DNA of 64,000 nucleotides from Pisaster brevispinus (lineage: Eukaryota > Echinodermata > Asteroidea > Forcipulatida > Asteriidae), in NCBI GenBank assembly GCA_023634235.1, contig JAMKCF010000012.1:16873884-16937883 (forward strand). Reading direction: 5' to 3'. Positions within the stretch are counted from its first letter, which is position 1; the number at the start of each line of letters is the position of its first letter. Position numbers and translations under genes: made by a program. Positions 1 to 14,000 of the stretch are shown in pieces. The notes under the pieces are model-generated. The model was not told where the DNA came from and ran no database searches. It saw only the letters and a program-made list of their open reading frames with translations.

Positions 1-365
1 TTAAATTTACGACGAGAAGCTACTTATTTCTTGTGATATTCGTTTGCATCGTTCTCAGATGCATAAATCGTTTCCATTGTGATTAGAAGATTCTTGTACG
101 AGAAACTCACAGATAATAATGTAATGGTATGTTTTTTTCGCTTCTCATTTGTATTTGTAATTTTTTTTATGTGCAAAAAGGAAAACAGTATAACAAAACT
201 CGGACCCTTTTTCTGATCCTATCACCTTTAATAATACCACGAACAACCTGAATGATACAAGTTGAGAATGTTTCGTCAGATCTCGTCCTCATTCCAACAA
301 TCGCGAGAGATCTGCAGATGTGAACCCTAATGTATATTTTCAAATGTAAAAACAATCCAACATGA

Positions 366-401
366 AAGAAGAAGAAGAAGAAGAAGAAGAAGAAGAAGAA
401 T
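366..401. repeat. GAA microsatellite
   Basis: Twelve GAA units followed by variant AATAAGAAG units. The poly-Phe open frame on the minus strand comes from this tract. Confidence 0.95.
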
Positions 402-1338
402 AATAAGAAGAAAAACAAACAAAACAATTTTTCTGCATAAGAACGACATTATATCCTCCAAAAACATGGTTGTAGATTAGCAGTTTGTCTTTTATTTTAC
501 AATGTTCTTTAGAAAAAGTAGACTTAGGATTTATTTCATGATGAACAATTCAAAATGAAAGACTTACCGAAACGCCCAGTGTTTTCCTGTCTGTTTTCTG
601 CTTTATCCTCGACGTTAGAAGCGAAGAGAGGTATGCACCAGTCGGTCCATTCATACATTAAGGTTAAGTCCAATGAATGTAACACCAAGGATAAGTCTCT
701 ATGAGAGAAAGTCTTCTTTTCGCCGAAACGGAAATATTTATATCTCTAGATACGTCTTCTTCTCCTTTTTTTTGTGTTTTTTTGTTTTGCAATTTGTGCT
801 AGCAGCTTCCTCAAGATTCCCTCCTCACGCGAGATGCGCAAACGCTTAGTCTTGACCAGAGCGAAAAGCGACCTCGCTTTTGTAGAGAGGTGCCTGGCTG
901 CGTGGGACTAGTCCATTGTGATTTAGAGGGAAGAATTTGTATAATGCCATGCGAGCTGTGCGTTGTGCAGATTGACTGTGGCAATGAACATGGAATGTAG
1001 TGCGCATGGACATAGCAAATGTTTACAATTACATTTTCAAAATGTGTTTAATTTAAAACGTGCGTCTAAACTCGTAACCTACTTTATGTTCCGAGACATA
1101 CTTCTGTAAGATACAATGTCCACGCCCCATTACAAAATAAATAAATAAAATAAATAAAAAATGTGAATGCATTAAGCATTTTCTTTTACTTTATAAAGTT
1201 ATGGAAAGAGAAAACGAAGATGTATAAAAATAGGAACAAAAATATAAGTATCATATCGTTTTTTTGTTGTTTCTTACAATTTTATTTGTAAATTTTTCAA
1301 TTATTTTTTCTTTTTCGTTTTTCTCGTCTGTTTATCTT

Positions 1339-1374
1339 TGTCTTTCTTTCTTTCTTTCTTTTTTCTTTTTTTCT
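1339..1374. repeat. TTTC-rich pyrimidine tract
   Basis: Five TTTC-type units, then mixed T/C runs. The lysine-rich minus-strand frame over it is an artefact. Confidence 0.85.
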
Positions 1375-2922
1375 TCTGAAAACCCCCAGAATTCTTTCGT
1401 TTTTCAACTGAAATGTTCATTGTTCCACAATATAGGTTAAAATTAACATTTAAAATCTGTTGACTCCAGACGTGTTTGTTAATTTTACTGTTCAGTCCTT
1501 TTGGAATTGCTAATTGCAATGGTCTAGAACGACATGACCTTTCTGTTTTGCAACGGTTTAGTGAAACAACTAACAAAAACCGCGGCATGATTCAGTCAAA
1601 GATTGAAGAAGCTAAATGATTCAGCAAAGTTATTCAGAAACCATCTGATTCGTAATTAAGTTATTCAGTAATCTACCAAACAACCTACTGATCGTAATAT
1701 CAAACTGATAACAGACGAAACAATTTGATTGGGGTGTCTAGTACCATTTAGCAACTTTCCTCAGGGCTTACGTCATAAGATATACAATTAAATTACCTAG
1801 CGATTTGTGGGCGGGTATTGCCTATAAAACAGAGCACTGACTCTAAAGATATGACTAATGGTTGATTTTTGTTTAGTGATATTTTTTAGATAAATAGGAA
1901 TGAGGGGCTAAGGAAGAAGTTGTGACTTTTTTCTTCTTCACCAGAGTCATTTTAGAGCAAGGTCAAACGATAGAATGTGTCTGACACCTCATTTGTTTTC
2001 TTCCTAAAGGTACTATCATATAGATTATTTTCGTTAGCGAAAATCTTATTTCTTCCAAATTGTAAGAAAAGGTACATTAAAAGTCACATGGATTGTGAAA
2101 GATTCAGCTGAAATTATACAGTGTCTACTTGTTGGGAAAACAGTTTTTAAAAAAATGTCACGGTATTTTCACAAGAACGTTGAATCCATCCTGCATTCGC
2201 GAACGGACACAAACCCTCAGAAATCTGAGACACGATTCATACATGAATCGCTTCTCAGATTCAAATGTTTTGGGATGAACAATTATTCAGACCGTATTAC
2301 CTCACAGGGAATCCGTTCTCAAAATAGTACAAAACTACCAACAGCTGCTGTGCTTCTTACCAACTAGGTAAGTTTAGTATGGTCGCTTTACCAATCTGCA
2401 TGACACTACCTTTAAACCGTCCTGTATTGTATACCGCTGATGTTTTGTCTATTCGCTAGACTATGTCATAATCACCAGATGTAATGTGTAGAAGGTCTAG
2501 CAATATGGATTGCGCAGCCATTCGAGTTAGGCCTAAATCAATGTACTAATTCGGAGTAGGAAGTGAAACAAAACCTGGTCCGAATCAGTGTGATCGTAAT
2601 CACTATGTACTTGCTGTGAGAGCCCGGAAGAGAACCCGACTAATTGTTGGAATCATTTAAAGAGGTCGTCACTGGTTTTTTTTTTACGAATTAGGGAAAA
2701 TATCACTACTGCAGCCAAAACTTTAATGTTTGGAGAAAATCATGTTTTTATTTTTGTCTGACATCGTTGTTTCGGATCGGATACTGTTCCCACACTTAGT
2801 GTGACATTATACAAATTATGAACGTGTGATCTCAAATCATGCAAAAATCTAAAAACGAAAAAAAAGAAAAGAAGAAGAACAATTTTAGAGAGTTTTATTG
2901 ATGAGTAATCAAAAAGGTTAAA

Positions 2923-3336
2923 AAGATTGTCTGTTGTTTTCGTGAAAATGTACAAAACGAGGTTTGTGCGCAGACTGTCGTACCAATGTGATAACGAAAC
3001 AAGCCGCTCGTGAAAATGGTGGCTTAGGCCTAACTAGGTCACAGAAATTGTCTCTTCGTGAAAACGCAAAATCTAGAGCTTTTGTTTTGGCAGTGTGTCA
3101 GCGCCATGGACTTCAACATATTTAAAATTGGCAATTTGGAGATTGCCTGTTCGCGAAAACTCAAACCTGTAAATCAGGTGATATCATCCATGTGCTAATT
3201 AGCGTAACTCCGAAACTATGGCGTTACAATTTTTAAATAAAGGAAGATGATGATGTCAATTAAAATGAGAAAATGTGTAAACACTTCTGTTGTACATAAT
3301 TTAAAATATTGGAACAAATGACCTCTTCGTGAGTTC
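2923..3336. repeat. Cluster of a short dispersed motif (TCTTCGTGAAAAC type)
   Basis: Related words occur at 2923-2951, about 3000-3020, 3045-3067 (ATTGTCTCTTCGTGAAAAC), 3141-3162 and 3316-3336, irregularly spaced. The reverse complement, GTTTTCACGAAGAGACAAT, matches the motif clustered at 23182-23894. Confidence 0.5.
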
Positions 3337-3776
3337 TGGACGCTGTTGGTATTTGCTATGATTGTTCTAATAATTGTAAATGTTGAATTTTTTAAAGAGA
3401 CTATCACACCAAAAGCCTCGGAAAAATAACTTAAACTTCAGCATTGTGCGCCCTCGCAGTAATAAAAACATAATGTCATATAATTTCTTCGTTTGACGTA
3501 AATCGCTGTAAGACAAGTCTTGAAAAGTGCTTCCGGTCCAGTCCAGAGCACTTTACTTGCGGTCAGGGAACGTAGTTGTAAGTGTTCATGGTCAAACATA
3601 ACGTGAGGAGATGATTATTTTTCCCCTCTCAACCAATCTTGTAAACTAATTAGCACTGAAGTCAATCTGAGCTTTCCCACATTCCGTGTTGTACGTATTT
3701 GTTTGAAAATCTTTGTTGAAAACACTTCATAAGAGTGACGAGACCTCAACAATTTGTTGAAACGACATCTTCTTTT

Positions 3777-3815
3777 TGATCAATCAGTCAATCAATTAAT
3801 CAATCAATTAGTTTG
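3777..3815. repeat. TCAA/ATCA short tandem tract
   Basis: Imperfect ATCAATCAGTCAATCA units. A related ATCA-rich stretch occurs at about 3961-3995. Confidence 0.8.
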
Positions 3816-4394
3816 TATGTTTCTTTGTCCCCAGCCACTGACCTGTATCATGTAAAATGCGTTTTTTCGTCTATAAATGTTTAAATTGTATTGTTAGGTT
3901 TCTCTATTTTTGTATTGTTTGCATTATTCTTGATTGAATAAAGTGTTTGTTTTGAAAAGCCGATCATTCATCAATATTCATCAATCAATTCATCAAATTG
4001 TTTAATAACTTCTAAAAGGTACACAGTGTTTTCATTAAATAGTGCACTGAGGAGAAAAGAAATGTAAATAATTTTACCCCCATGTTTATTCTTAAAAAGA
4101 AAATATACAATTTGCTGCCTGGTTCTGTGCGCTTGAAGTTTCGATTTCGCTAACTCGAGTTCAGAGTTTAGGAGACGATGGTCTCAATCATGGCTGTTTT
4201 TCAGATTGCATTCGTTTCTGTTAAAGTGACTTAAGCCAAATGTACAGCCAATTATTCAATCTTTTCGCCTATACAAGTTTGCTCAGTACATGCATACAAA
4301 TATGGCTTTAATAGGTAAAGGGCAGGAAACGAGTAAGATTGCCAGGCATTGAATATTATCTTCTCAGGGGGGTTATGGCATGTCCAATCTTAAA

Positions 4395-4421
4395 TTTTTT
4401 TTTTTTTTTTTTTTTTTTTTT
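4395..4421. repeat. Poly-T tract, 27 T
   Basis: Uninterrupted T run. No adjacent retrogene or SINE body is apparent on either side. Confidence 0.95.
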
Positions 4422-7400
4422 GCAATAACGGTCTGCTAAGACTCTCTGGCTGCGATGTAGCCAATAATGATATCTGTCACTGCAGGTACGAAACGTGTGC
4501 GAATTATTTGTATACGTCCTATTGCCCAACTTACATCATTAACGGTACCCCCCTTTGTTAGAATGTATACCTTGGGAAATAGTTGAGTGTTTTTACAAGC
4601 CGAGAATGTAACCCGTGGAAAGACACATCATAAATATTTCGAGTGAAAAAAACATCTTACATCATAACCCCCCGTTTCATTAATGTCAACCCTGAAGAAG
4701 ATACACGCGTGACCTTTTACCGGTTGTTGTAATTCCTGACCGTGAACACATGCATAAATCATAAGCGCCATAGGCCTTTAGAAAATTGACACCATCGTAA
4801 TACCTTCCGTGGTCATGATCAGAAGGCGAGATATATCACATCGCTCAAATTTGTGTGTAAAAAACCCAGTGGCACTGCAATCTACTGTGCTTTCTCCACC
4901 TACGCTGGCTGGACTATTATATAGAGTTGCTCGCGGAGAAATCCCCCCCTTTTTTCCAGCGCTGTGACGCCTTTTAATTCTGTTCGTAACAAAGTGCTGC
5001 ACCGGGGGAAAAAAAGTTCGAGATTCCATCCACTGTGATGTTCGATGCTGGAAGCATTGCAGCGAATTAACCGATGCGCGTGGGGCTTAGATGAGCATTT
5101 TTTTTACACAGTGCAGACTCCGTCCCACTGTGAAACAACACAGGGTCCACGAATTATAGCCCACTTTCACCGCTCAATCTGGTTTTTGTAGATAAATGCT
5201 CTTCCGCTGCCTTATAATTAACTGCACAATGCTCAAGGCAGTGCTTAAAATATGAACACTTTTAAAAACTTATGGTATGGATTTATTGTACATTTGATCC
5301 ATGGCACATTTTGGAGTTTGACGTCAATGGGGGAACCTGTTTTATAATGCCTGAAGGAAAACAAGACAGTTAGGGCAGGAGAATAAGTTAGTGAGAATGA
5401 TGACCTTTTCAGAACTCTGGCGATTTTAAAACCCGTAATTATAATGGTTTTATAACAAACTACCGCAAACACTCTTTTTGAAATAATATACTGGTATGTA
5501 TAGTTAATAATCTCGAGATGAAACCTTACATTTTTCATTTTTAATAATAAGCTCACACCGAGTCTCAAAATAACGCAGAAGGCAAACTATCTCGTTACAA
5601 TGGGGCCATTACAAGGCAAAGAATCCACAGGCCGTTGGCTGTATGAGAACGTTGGTGTTTCATCACGTGTCTCACAAGCTTAATGGTGTGCTCATGGTGT
5701 GCTCATATTTGTTGTTGTATGTGTGTTAATATTTATTTGTCATCACTAAATGTATTGTACAGGATTGGTAGAGCTGACTAAATAACAGAGTTCATGTTTT
5801 GTGTGATCAACCATATGCATAACAAACCTGTGAAAAATTGGGTTCAATCCGTTGTGCGATTCAGAAGGAAACTTAATAGTGAAAAATACCACGCACAATT
5901 TTCAGCGTGTTAACACATTTTCATAATTCTGGTTGTAACAACCGAAATCAGCTGATGCATATTTTTTTTTCGAATATGACTTCATCTTCAGAGGGAAATA
6001 TTTTTAGAAAAATTAAATGGTTCTAGTTTATGAAATTCATAATCAGTAAGCTTTCAGACTAAAGTAAAAAACTTATGTTTTTTGTCCTTTCCATTCCTGT
6101 ATAATAATGAAAAATACAAAACAAGGGGCACTAAAAACAAGCGAACTGGGTAACTGCTGTCCTGAGGCAATTAATTCAAGATAAAAATGGATAATAAATA
6201 GCCTTAATGTAATTTACAATTCAAAACACTTTATAAAAAATACATTAAAAAAAATACATTATAAAAATACCAAAAAAAATGACTCAGGTGGTAAAAACAT
6301 ATATGAATGAGTTAGAAGTAAGTAAAGAGAAATAACAAACTAAAAACAAAAAAGAAGATAATTTAACAATGAATGTATATGAATATTTATAAACGTAATC
6401 GGATTTATCGATCGAACAAAACAATGTACAGCCATCAGTATCAACAAACAAATAAATTGGCAAATCATTACGAGTCAATTAACAGAAATTGTAAATTTAC
6501 TAGGCCTATATACAGCTATAGGAAGCCTCACAAATAAATACATTCCGGTACTGATAAACAACTTTAAAAAAAAAAAACCTAAAAACAATCAACAATTATA
6601 TGTCAGACATTCTTTTGTAAATATAAAAACAATTGGTGTTGAATAGATTGTCACACTGACGTCAGTAACAATGCCAAAGAACCACGTGACACTGTTTATT
6701 CCTTACCGACGTTGCTTTAGTAATTTATCCTGCTCAGATTATATTAAAACACCGAGATTTGAAAGAATAACTTTGTTCAAACCATTACGATGCGTTTCTG
6801 CAGACAAGTGTCGCTCAACCGACCTGATTGTAAAAAACTAAATTGTCATTGAGTAGGTTCTGACGAAAAACGTTTGCAAAACTATGCAAATCTGTTAAAA
6901 GTAATATTTTTGGGGTGATTATTCAAAAAAATTGAAAATACGTCTCAGAGGGCAATTTTATTCATGAAGTTTGTTGAAAAAATGTGGATTGGAGTGGACT
7001 GAATTATGAAGAGAAGACGGTCTTTTATCACTAAAATAGTTTGATTTTCTTCCTCTCAAGAATCGCAAAAAACTCTCAGCAAACCAACTTTTGAAGCATC
7101 ACCCACTTGGGGATTAATTAACAAGTTAATCCCAGAAAAATAACTCCGCTTTTAACTATTTATTTTTACCGTTTTGTCGACTCCTATGGCGTCCTCGCCT
7201 TATCATTCCAATGTTTGGCAAAAGCGATAATTGCATATGTTGTAAACATGTCGTCGTACACTTCACGAGCTGGAATGCATTTTTCAGCTAGTTTGCTCAG
7301 AAGCATATCATCAAATCCTATAAAATATTAACTTCAAATAGCTCATCTTGCAAACACAACCACCTTGGGTGGCTCAACAGTTTGGTGAGAGTACCTAAAT

Positions 7401-10400
7401 ATCCGCGGTGTAATAACCCATGCTAGGCTGTTGACCTCAAAAGGCCCCAAGTTTGGAATGAATTTAGTCGGCCCAATTGTTACGATCTTTTGATCTACTA
7501 AATGGTCAGAACTGTGTAGGTTGAACAAGCGCAAGGCGAATGAATACAGCTTCAAGCACCGAAGATGTATGATATCGTAAGATATCAAAAAGCAACCAAC
7601 TTAATTATAGGTACAAAGTTTGTTGATCTCAGTTCATGCAGAATAACGGGTGGATAATGTTTTTAGGTTCATGCTTGAATGCCATCCTAGACCTTAGCTG
7701 GCGTGGGGCTTGGCGATGGCACAAGGGAGTCCGCGGGCAGTGGCAACTAATGTGTTGCGTGTTGCTCTTGTTGACTTCACACCGCTGTCCATGTCTACTT
7801 CTCCATAAAATAAGATCTTGTAATAATGGCACAGTGCGTCTTCGGCTGATATTACAATCAGACAGACGTCACAATCTTAAAACCAGAGTCGTAGATACTG
7901 CAAGTATAGGTAAAAAAGTTTGATACTGCAAGTATCTACCAAAGGTACTCAACGCACGTGAACAATAAGAAGTACATATTCAAGGCAGATTTTTGAGACC
8001 GATGTGGCATCTTATAAATGTTTACAAGGTGTTGCGGCACTTTTTAGCAACCACTGCCAGAAACACAGAGGGCAAACCCCTTCTCTTTGCGATAAGCGTA
8101 ACTGGGTGTTTTTTACGTCACACGTTATACACAACACACGGAACCTATACGGCTTCACGTCCAGTTTGCTTAATCAATCGGCCCGACAATGAAGATAGAT
8201 GAAACGTTTAATTCATACTGACAACAAATCATTGTTCACATTGTAGTACATAAATACTCAACATTAAAATAAAGCAATACATACGATAACAGGTTGATGA
8301 CTTGTGTACATTAATATTAAAGGTCGGCACGACGGGAAATAGTTAGGCAAAAAGCTTTTGTATTTTTCCCTAATGGACAAATAAAATAAACAATAATAGA
8401 CAACAGACGGTTTGACAGCTGGGAATCACATATGTATATATACAAATATTGTTTACATCTTTCTAATCAACAGACTGAACGGGTCAATGTTGACTACCAC
8501 ATATAGTAACTAAGGACACGAGGAGTAAAAGCAAGACATGGTGTGACGCAAATTGTTTTGTCAAAATGTACAAGGATTGAAATATGAGTCCTGTACAAGG
8601 AAACGGTGAGAAATTGCAGACTTTTATCTGAATTCTAACTTTTTATGTCAGCCTGGTGAAAAAAAGAACACAACAAAAAGTAAAACGAAAACAGCCGTTA
8701 CTTTTTCCAGATAAAAAGAAAACCTGCTCTTTGATCTACTTCTCAAATGCTGAGGACACTGTTCCTAAAAGCTCTGTGAAATCTAAACCCCTGGGGGTTA
8801 CCGAAAGGTGGAAATGCCACCATTTCAACATTTCTCCTAAAATGTGGATCTTGCGTCCGACTTGTTCTTTCTCAGGACTGACTCTTACCCCTGCTGCTCA
8901 ACGTGCTTCTACGGCACCACTACAGGCCCGTGGCCCAACGATATCAATTATTACGCGATACCTTCCTGAATTCCACTGAGTTTCAGGGTCGTGTACATTT
9001 CATTTCGTAAACTGACATTTCTCCAAAAGGTACGAGGGAATTAATTGTTTCCAGTGGACGGTATTTTGCAATTATTGCCAGCAAGTTTGGGCAAACGTCA
9101 CGAACATGGCCCAAAGCCATAGCTTAGCCGATGATTGCTATTTGGAGATACCAAACATGTTCGTAATACCTGCATTGAGAGTGTCAGAATCTAGTTTGCA
9201 ATAATATTCCCCCAGCGTTTACCAAATGCACTGCATAGGTGATTAGGTAAAAATGCTGAATGCGAATCTTCTTAAGGTGAAAATCTAATGAGAGATATGG
9301 GGCTGTGTCGTACCGCCTAGGTGCTGTCATTCTGAAAGCAAAAATGTATACGTTATGGGAGTGAAATAAATTTATTAATTTGGATAGGAAGGGAGAGTGT
9401 GCGAGTGCAATAATAACTACCGATTCTCTATTTAAAAAAGAAAGAGGATCAGACTTTTGTGACTGTGAATGGGCAGCACACATCACAATTATCTCTGGTA
9501 ATTTTTGTGATGTCGCAAATTGCACCGCACATTATCTTCGCAATAATCTATGTAAAGTATGTGATCAAGTATGTGACTACCAAAACCACTTCAGGGCCAC
9601 CGTACTACTACTTAGCTTCGGTGAGGCTAATTTTGGTTCCAACTTATAAAATCATGGTTTCACAGTTATGAAGAACTACCCTTTTTTCTTCCAAATAAGT
9701 GGATTTTTGTTTCGGGACAAATTGTTCATGTCCAATCAGTTTCTTTTTTAATATTCGGACAAGATTACGTTACATGGCAAAAAACAATCATTGTCAATTG
9801 GAAAATTCGGTTCGCTTTCTAGATTGTTGTAGCTAGTGGCAATATAACATTATAACAAATATATAACATTAACCGGCCTCAAGAAATCCTTGTTGCAGAC
9901 TTTAAAAACTAACCCTTCCGTCCTGTTTTGCTCCGTCGCGATGATTTTTAATTAAACTACCTCGTGGCTCTTTTGATTGCGGGGTTTGAGTCCACTCGGT
10001 TTTATCTATCATAATTTAAAGCTTCGAATCTATTTATGTTTTGGGAATTCCCATTGGGCAATTACTGTCACTTCGTTTTGACCGTCAACAACTTGCCTAA
10101 GTGCTATTGGCCATGAACAGTTACGCACTCATTGAATTTATCGTCAACAACTGTCAAGAGAGGAAGTTCGTACTGTGTCTAGAGCCTCTCGGGGCCGATG
10201 ACTAAATGGTCGTTAAAAGCTTCATAAAGGTAAACCTTAACCATTAATATAATTATTGACGCCTCATCTTCTTTGAAGAAGCTAAACCTCTTCAGTTGAG
10301 AGTTTAACTTGTCTTGATTTGTCATTTTATTGCAGCGATGAGTTCAGGACGACCCAAAGAATGCAGGGGATGTACCCTAACACAAAGAGAAAACCAGTGC

Positions 10401-10576
10401 TTGATTTCACGAAGCTGTTTACCGGTAAGCAAATTTACGGGCTTAATATTAGCAAGAAAACAAACGTGATCCAGAAGATTTGACAGCGCGTGTGCACGTT
10501 TACGATGGATTTGCATAATTTGTATACAAGGAGCAACTTCGGCAAGCTAGCGTGCATTTTGCCACGCTTACTGTTT

Positions 10577-10603
10577 AGCAATATTGCTAATAGCAATATT
10601 GCT
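10577..10603. repeat. Twin 12 bp palindromes AGCAATATTGCT
   Basis: Two identical perfect palindromes, 10577-10588 and 10592-10603, separated by AAT. Confidence 0.9.
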
Positions 10604-10690
10604 AATTGCTGCTCCGTATGCAGAAACTGTCTGCTTACAGGCTTTATGGAATTCGGCCCAGGGCCACTGTGGCAAATGTCAGTGTGTAAC

Positions 10691-10960
10691 GACCACAGTA
10701 ATCACGGTGTGGACACACTCTGTGATGAAACCATGGTGTGATTGTACTGTGAACATAGAGTGATAAATCATAGGTCATAGTCATCACGGTGCGAATACAC
10801 TCTGTGATGAAACCATTAGTGTGATTGCACCGTTAACATATAGAGTGAAAAAACACAGTGTGGGACCGTCACAGTCATCACGATGTGGACACACAAAGTG
10901 ATAAAACCATTATAGTGTGATTGCACCGTGATCACAGCGATGAGAACCATCGTGACAGAA
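10691..10960. repeat. Three-unit minisatellite, period about 82-94 bp
   Basis: The anchor ATCACGGTG / ATCACGATG begins at 10701, 10783 and 10877. Each unit continues with GTGATGAAACCAT (or AAACCATTA), then GTGTGATTG and a CACCGTGA-like segment. Many internal CACAGTG/TCACTGTG pieces make the array self-complementary, and related words continue weakly to about 11060. Confidence 0.75.
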
Positions 10961-11059
10961 TCAGAGCGTGTTCACGCAGTGTTCACTTACGGAACTTACG
11001 GTGCGGAATGAAGACGGATTGTAATTCTCCGTGTTATCACTGTGATGATAGTGTTAACA

Positions 11060-14000
11060 AGTAGTGGCAGGGGTACATTTTTCTCATGGTTAAGGGACTT
11101 CCTTAACGTCCAGTAAACTAGACTTTCACAGTACATGCGTCATAATCCTGCTTAGGCTTTCTGGAAATTAAGTATAGATTGGTACTGTGCAAGAGGCTTT
11201 TGCAATATTTTTACGGTGAACATTCTTTGAGCAACGCTATTGTAGTCTTTCAGGAAGGCTACCATAAGGTGTGGTTCATTTAATTTATTTGTTATAATCA
11301 AAATGACGTTTAAAAAATATTAAGTCCCAGGAGATGTCATTGATGAACGGGTTGACTCGTGAACTGGTAACGGATTGAGTGTGTTTGACCCTTTACATAA
11401 CACAAAGCTATAAATGCACATCTATCGTGAACTGTCGGTATTCAGTCTGGATTACCGTACACTACTATATAGTGGTCAATATTAGTTGTACCGTGACTGT
11501 ACGGTGTTGCTTACAGTCCACCGATCCCGATGCAACCACTCCCGTGTAGTGTGGATACATCCGCGCGCGGTAAAACGGTTTGCCTGAAGTTTAAAGTGCA
11601 ACTCTCTTGATTGTTGTTCGCTCATCAAAACGTGGATGCTGAAAAAACACAGTTGTTGTTTTTTTGAAACGCTGTGGCTGACTGGCAGAGAGTAATCTGC
11701 CTTTTTTTTTCAAGGCGGGCGTCGATTCAAGGATCATTTTCTGGTTTGTTGGTTTCTGCAATAGCTGTTCTGGAACCTGTAATGATGCTGTAAACACACT
11801 GTCCGTTACACAAGTACAGACCAAACTCACCTGACGTCATCACCAAGATTAATCTTGTTTGCGCCATCTGGGTGGGGTCGGTTTCCCTGTTGCTGTCTTA
11901 CCGTGTATAGGTGACGCGCGGTTCAGTCAGACATGCGCCTTGTCTTAACATGCAAATTGACAGCCCAAAACGGCTGTCCATGAGCAGACAGTGGCCGCTT
12001 GTGACGGCACGGCAATGCAAGGGGGCTAAGCTGACCCCTCCCATGTCCCAGTTACAACAAAATGTTTTTATCGAGTGTTTCCAAAGTAGAGCAAAGCTAA
12101 GCTATTAACAGCCAGGTAAAAACAAATCCCTTCAGTTTGCTAACAGGTTAAGATCGATTTCTCAGTTATTAGCCATTAAATAAATAAATGCATATTATAG
12201 TTGGATTTCATAATTCTATGGGCCCCCATAACAATTTGTTGTTGGAAAGAAATTAGTATATTTTCATACCTAGCATTATATTTCTTACATGAATTTCATT
12301 CGTCTGAATAAAGTTGAGGTCGACCCTAGACTTAATTGCATTTTTTTTGGTTTAACCCCCCAAATAACAATAAGTGGGCTATGTTTGCTTTTTAAATTCT
12401 GCAATGCGTCGTTAAACTTGTGCACAACAATACTTTTAATGCCCACATTCACAAACTTATATATCAAATATTTTAATTGTTCCACAGTAGGCTATATTAT
12501 GACAGTAAAATTCATTGTAAACGGTAGAAATATGTTTAGAGCAATGTGTTGCCCTAATGTGACGCGTCTCCTACAGTGGTACATTCAAACGTGGTACAAA
12601 GTGTCACCCAAAATATAACATCTAATTGTCCTGCAGCCGATGCTTCCTCGTTCCAAATTTAGAGACGAAACATTACGATCCTGCTCGGAACAGTCGTCGG
12701 TAGAATTAACAACGCGTTATCAAAAATGATTCATCTAATAATCTTGAAAGACATATGAATACGGTCGGGCTTTATTGGAAATTAAAGTTCAAGAAGTTGT
12801 GGTGGTTTTTTTTGGTTTTTTACTAGTCGAGAATGTTATTACGGTGCCATGTCAAGTGTCGGTCACTCACTGGCCGCATCATCCCCTCGGATTTCTGATC
12901 CGATTAAAGCAAGAATTGATAAAAGCGAGAGAATAAACTCCAAAGGGAATGGCGAGAGCTTCGGGAATACTAAATTTTATCCATGTAAAAAAAAAAAAGC
13001 CTGAACGCCTAGTAATGCGTTCTAGCAGGGGGACACGTTATCACGCACATGCCGACCGTCTTAACACAACGCCCGTGGTTATTTCCCCACTAGTCGTCTC
13101 TGTCCGCCCACTGCACTCAATGATACCGTAAAATTATGTTTTCCACGGGGAGAAAACGCATCCATGATTGTACTCTGAAATATGACGTTTTGAGACTTTC
13201 AAATCAAATGACTTTTCAAGCTACCAAGTAATGTCTCTTGAAGATATGGGGGATTTGACATGTGTATTGCTTTGGGAAATGTTATAAAGACATGTTTGTC
13301 CAGTGGTTTTCAGTCAACAGCCTTACAGCTTAACCTTGAACATGCCATTGCCATGTTTCATATATACAACTAAATGACAGCAGCAGCGACTTTTGGTGTG
13401 TTCTTATGCCCCTAAATGAATGGTTGGAGACATCGAAAGCCAACCCCTTCAATCCTTGTACAAACCCCCTTCCATTGGCAGCCATTGGCTGTGCACGCGC
13501 GTGAACTCTCAGCCAATGATAGGACTTCATGGACTTCGGTGAGGGCGCTGTTTTGGGGCTTGTGACGTTATACACATCAAACAAACAAAAATTGTGTGAA
13601 GTTGCACAACTGTGGATGGTATTGGCCCAGTTACACTACTATTGTTGGTTGAACTGTTCTTAAACGGCGTGTAAAGACGAATGGGACTGTGTGGCTATCG
13701 TACGCGTTTCCGTTCACATCGACGCTGCCTCACTGGTAACGGTGGAATGTCATGTACAGGTACTTGTTGAAGACTGATCACCTGGGGTGAAGAATGACCG
13801 GAACTTGGTTCCGGTCTTTCTGTATTGTGACAGCTGTATGTGTGTTTCTTATTCGATGGACTCACTTTCAACCCTTTCCTTTGCCATACTTCAAATTTGT
13901 CGAGGGTGTTCTGTCGGGCATCACTTCAACAAGAACAAAATAAAACGATGAAATAAGAACTGTGTCAAATATAAAGCGAAGAAATAGCTCTGTGGAATGC

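Larger units (their letters stand above)
1..2922. other. Intergenic, no supported gene
   Basis: AT-rich sequence with the GAA and TTTC tracts listed separately and a TAAA tract near 1137-1160. Open frames are short and without domains or paired splice sites. Nothing else supportable is seen. Confidence 0.6.
3400..10570. other. Intergenic, no supported gene
   Basis: Only simple repeats stand out: the TCAA tract, the 27-T run, and repeated AAATACATTA words at about 6235-6270. Open frames of 60-113 codons occur on both strands and often overlap, which is expected by chance. Confidence 0.6.
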
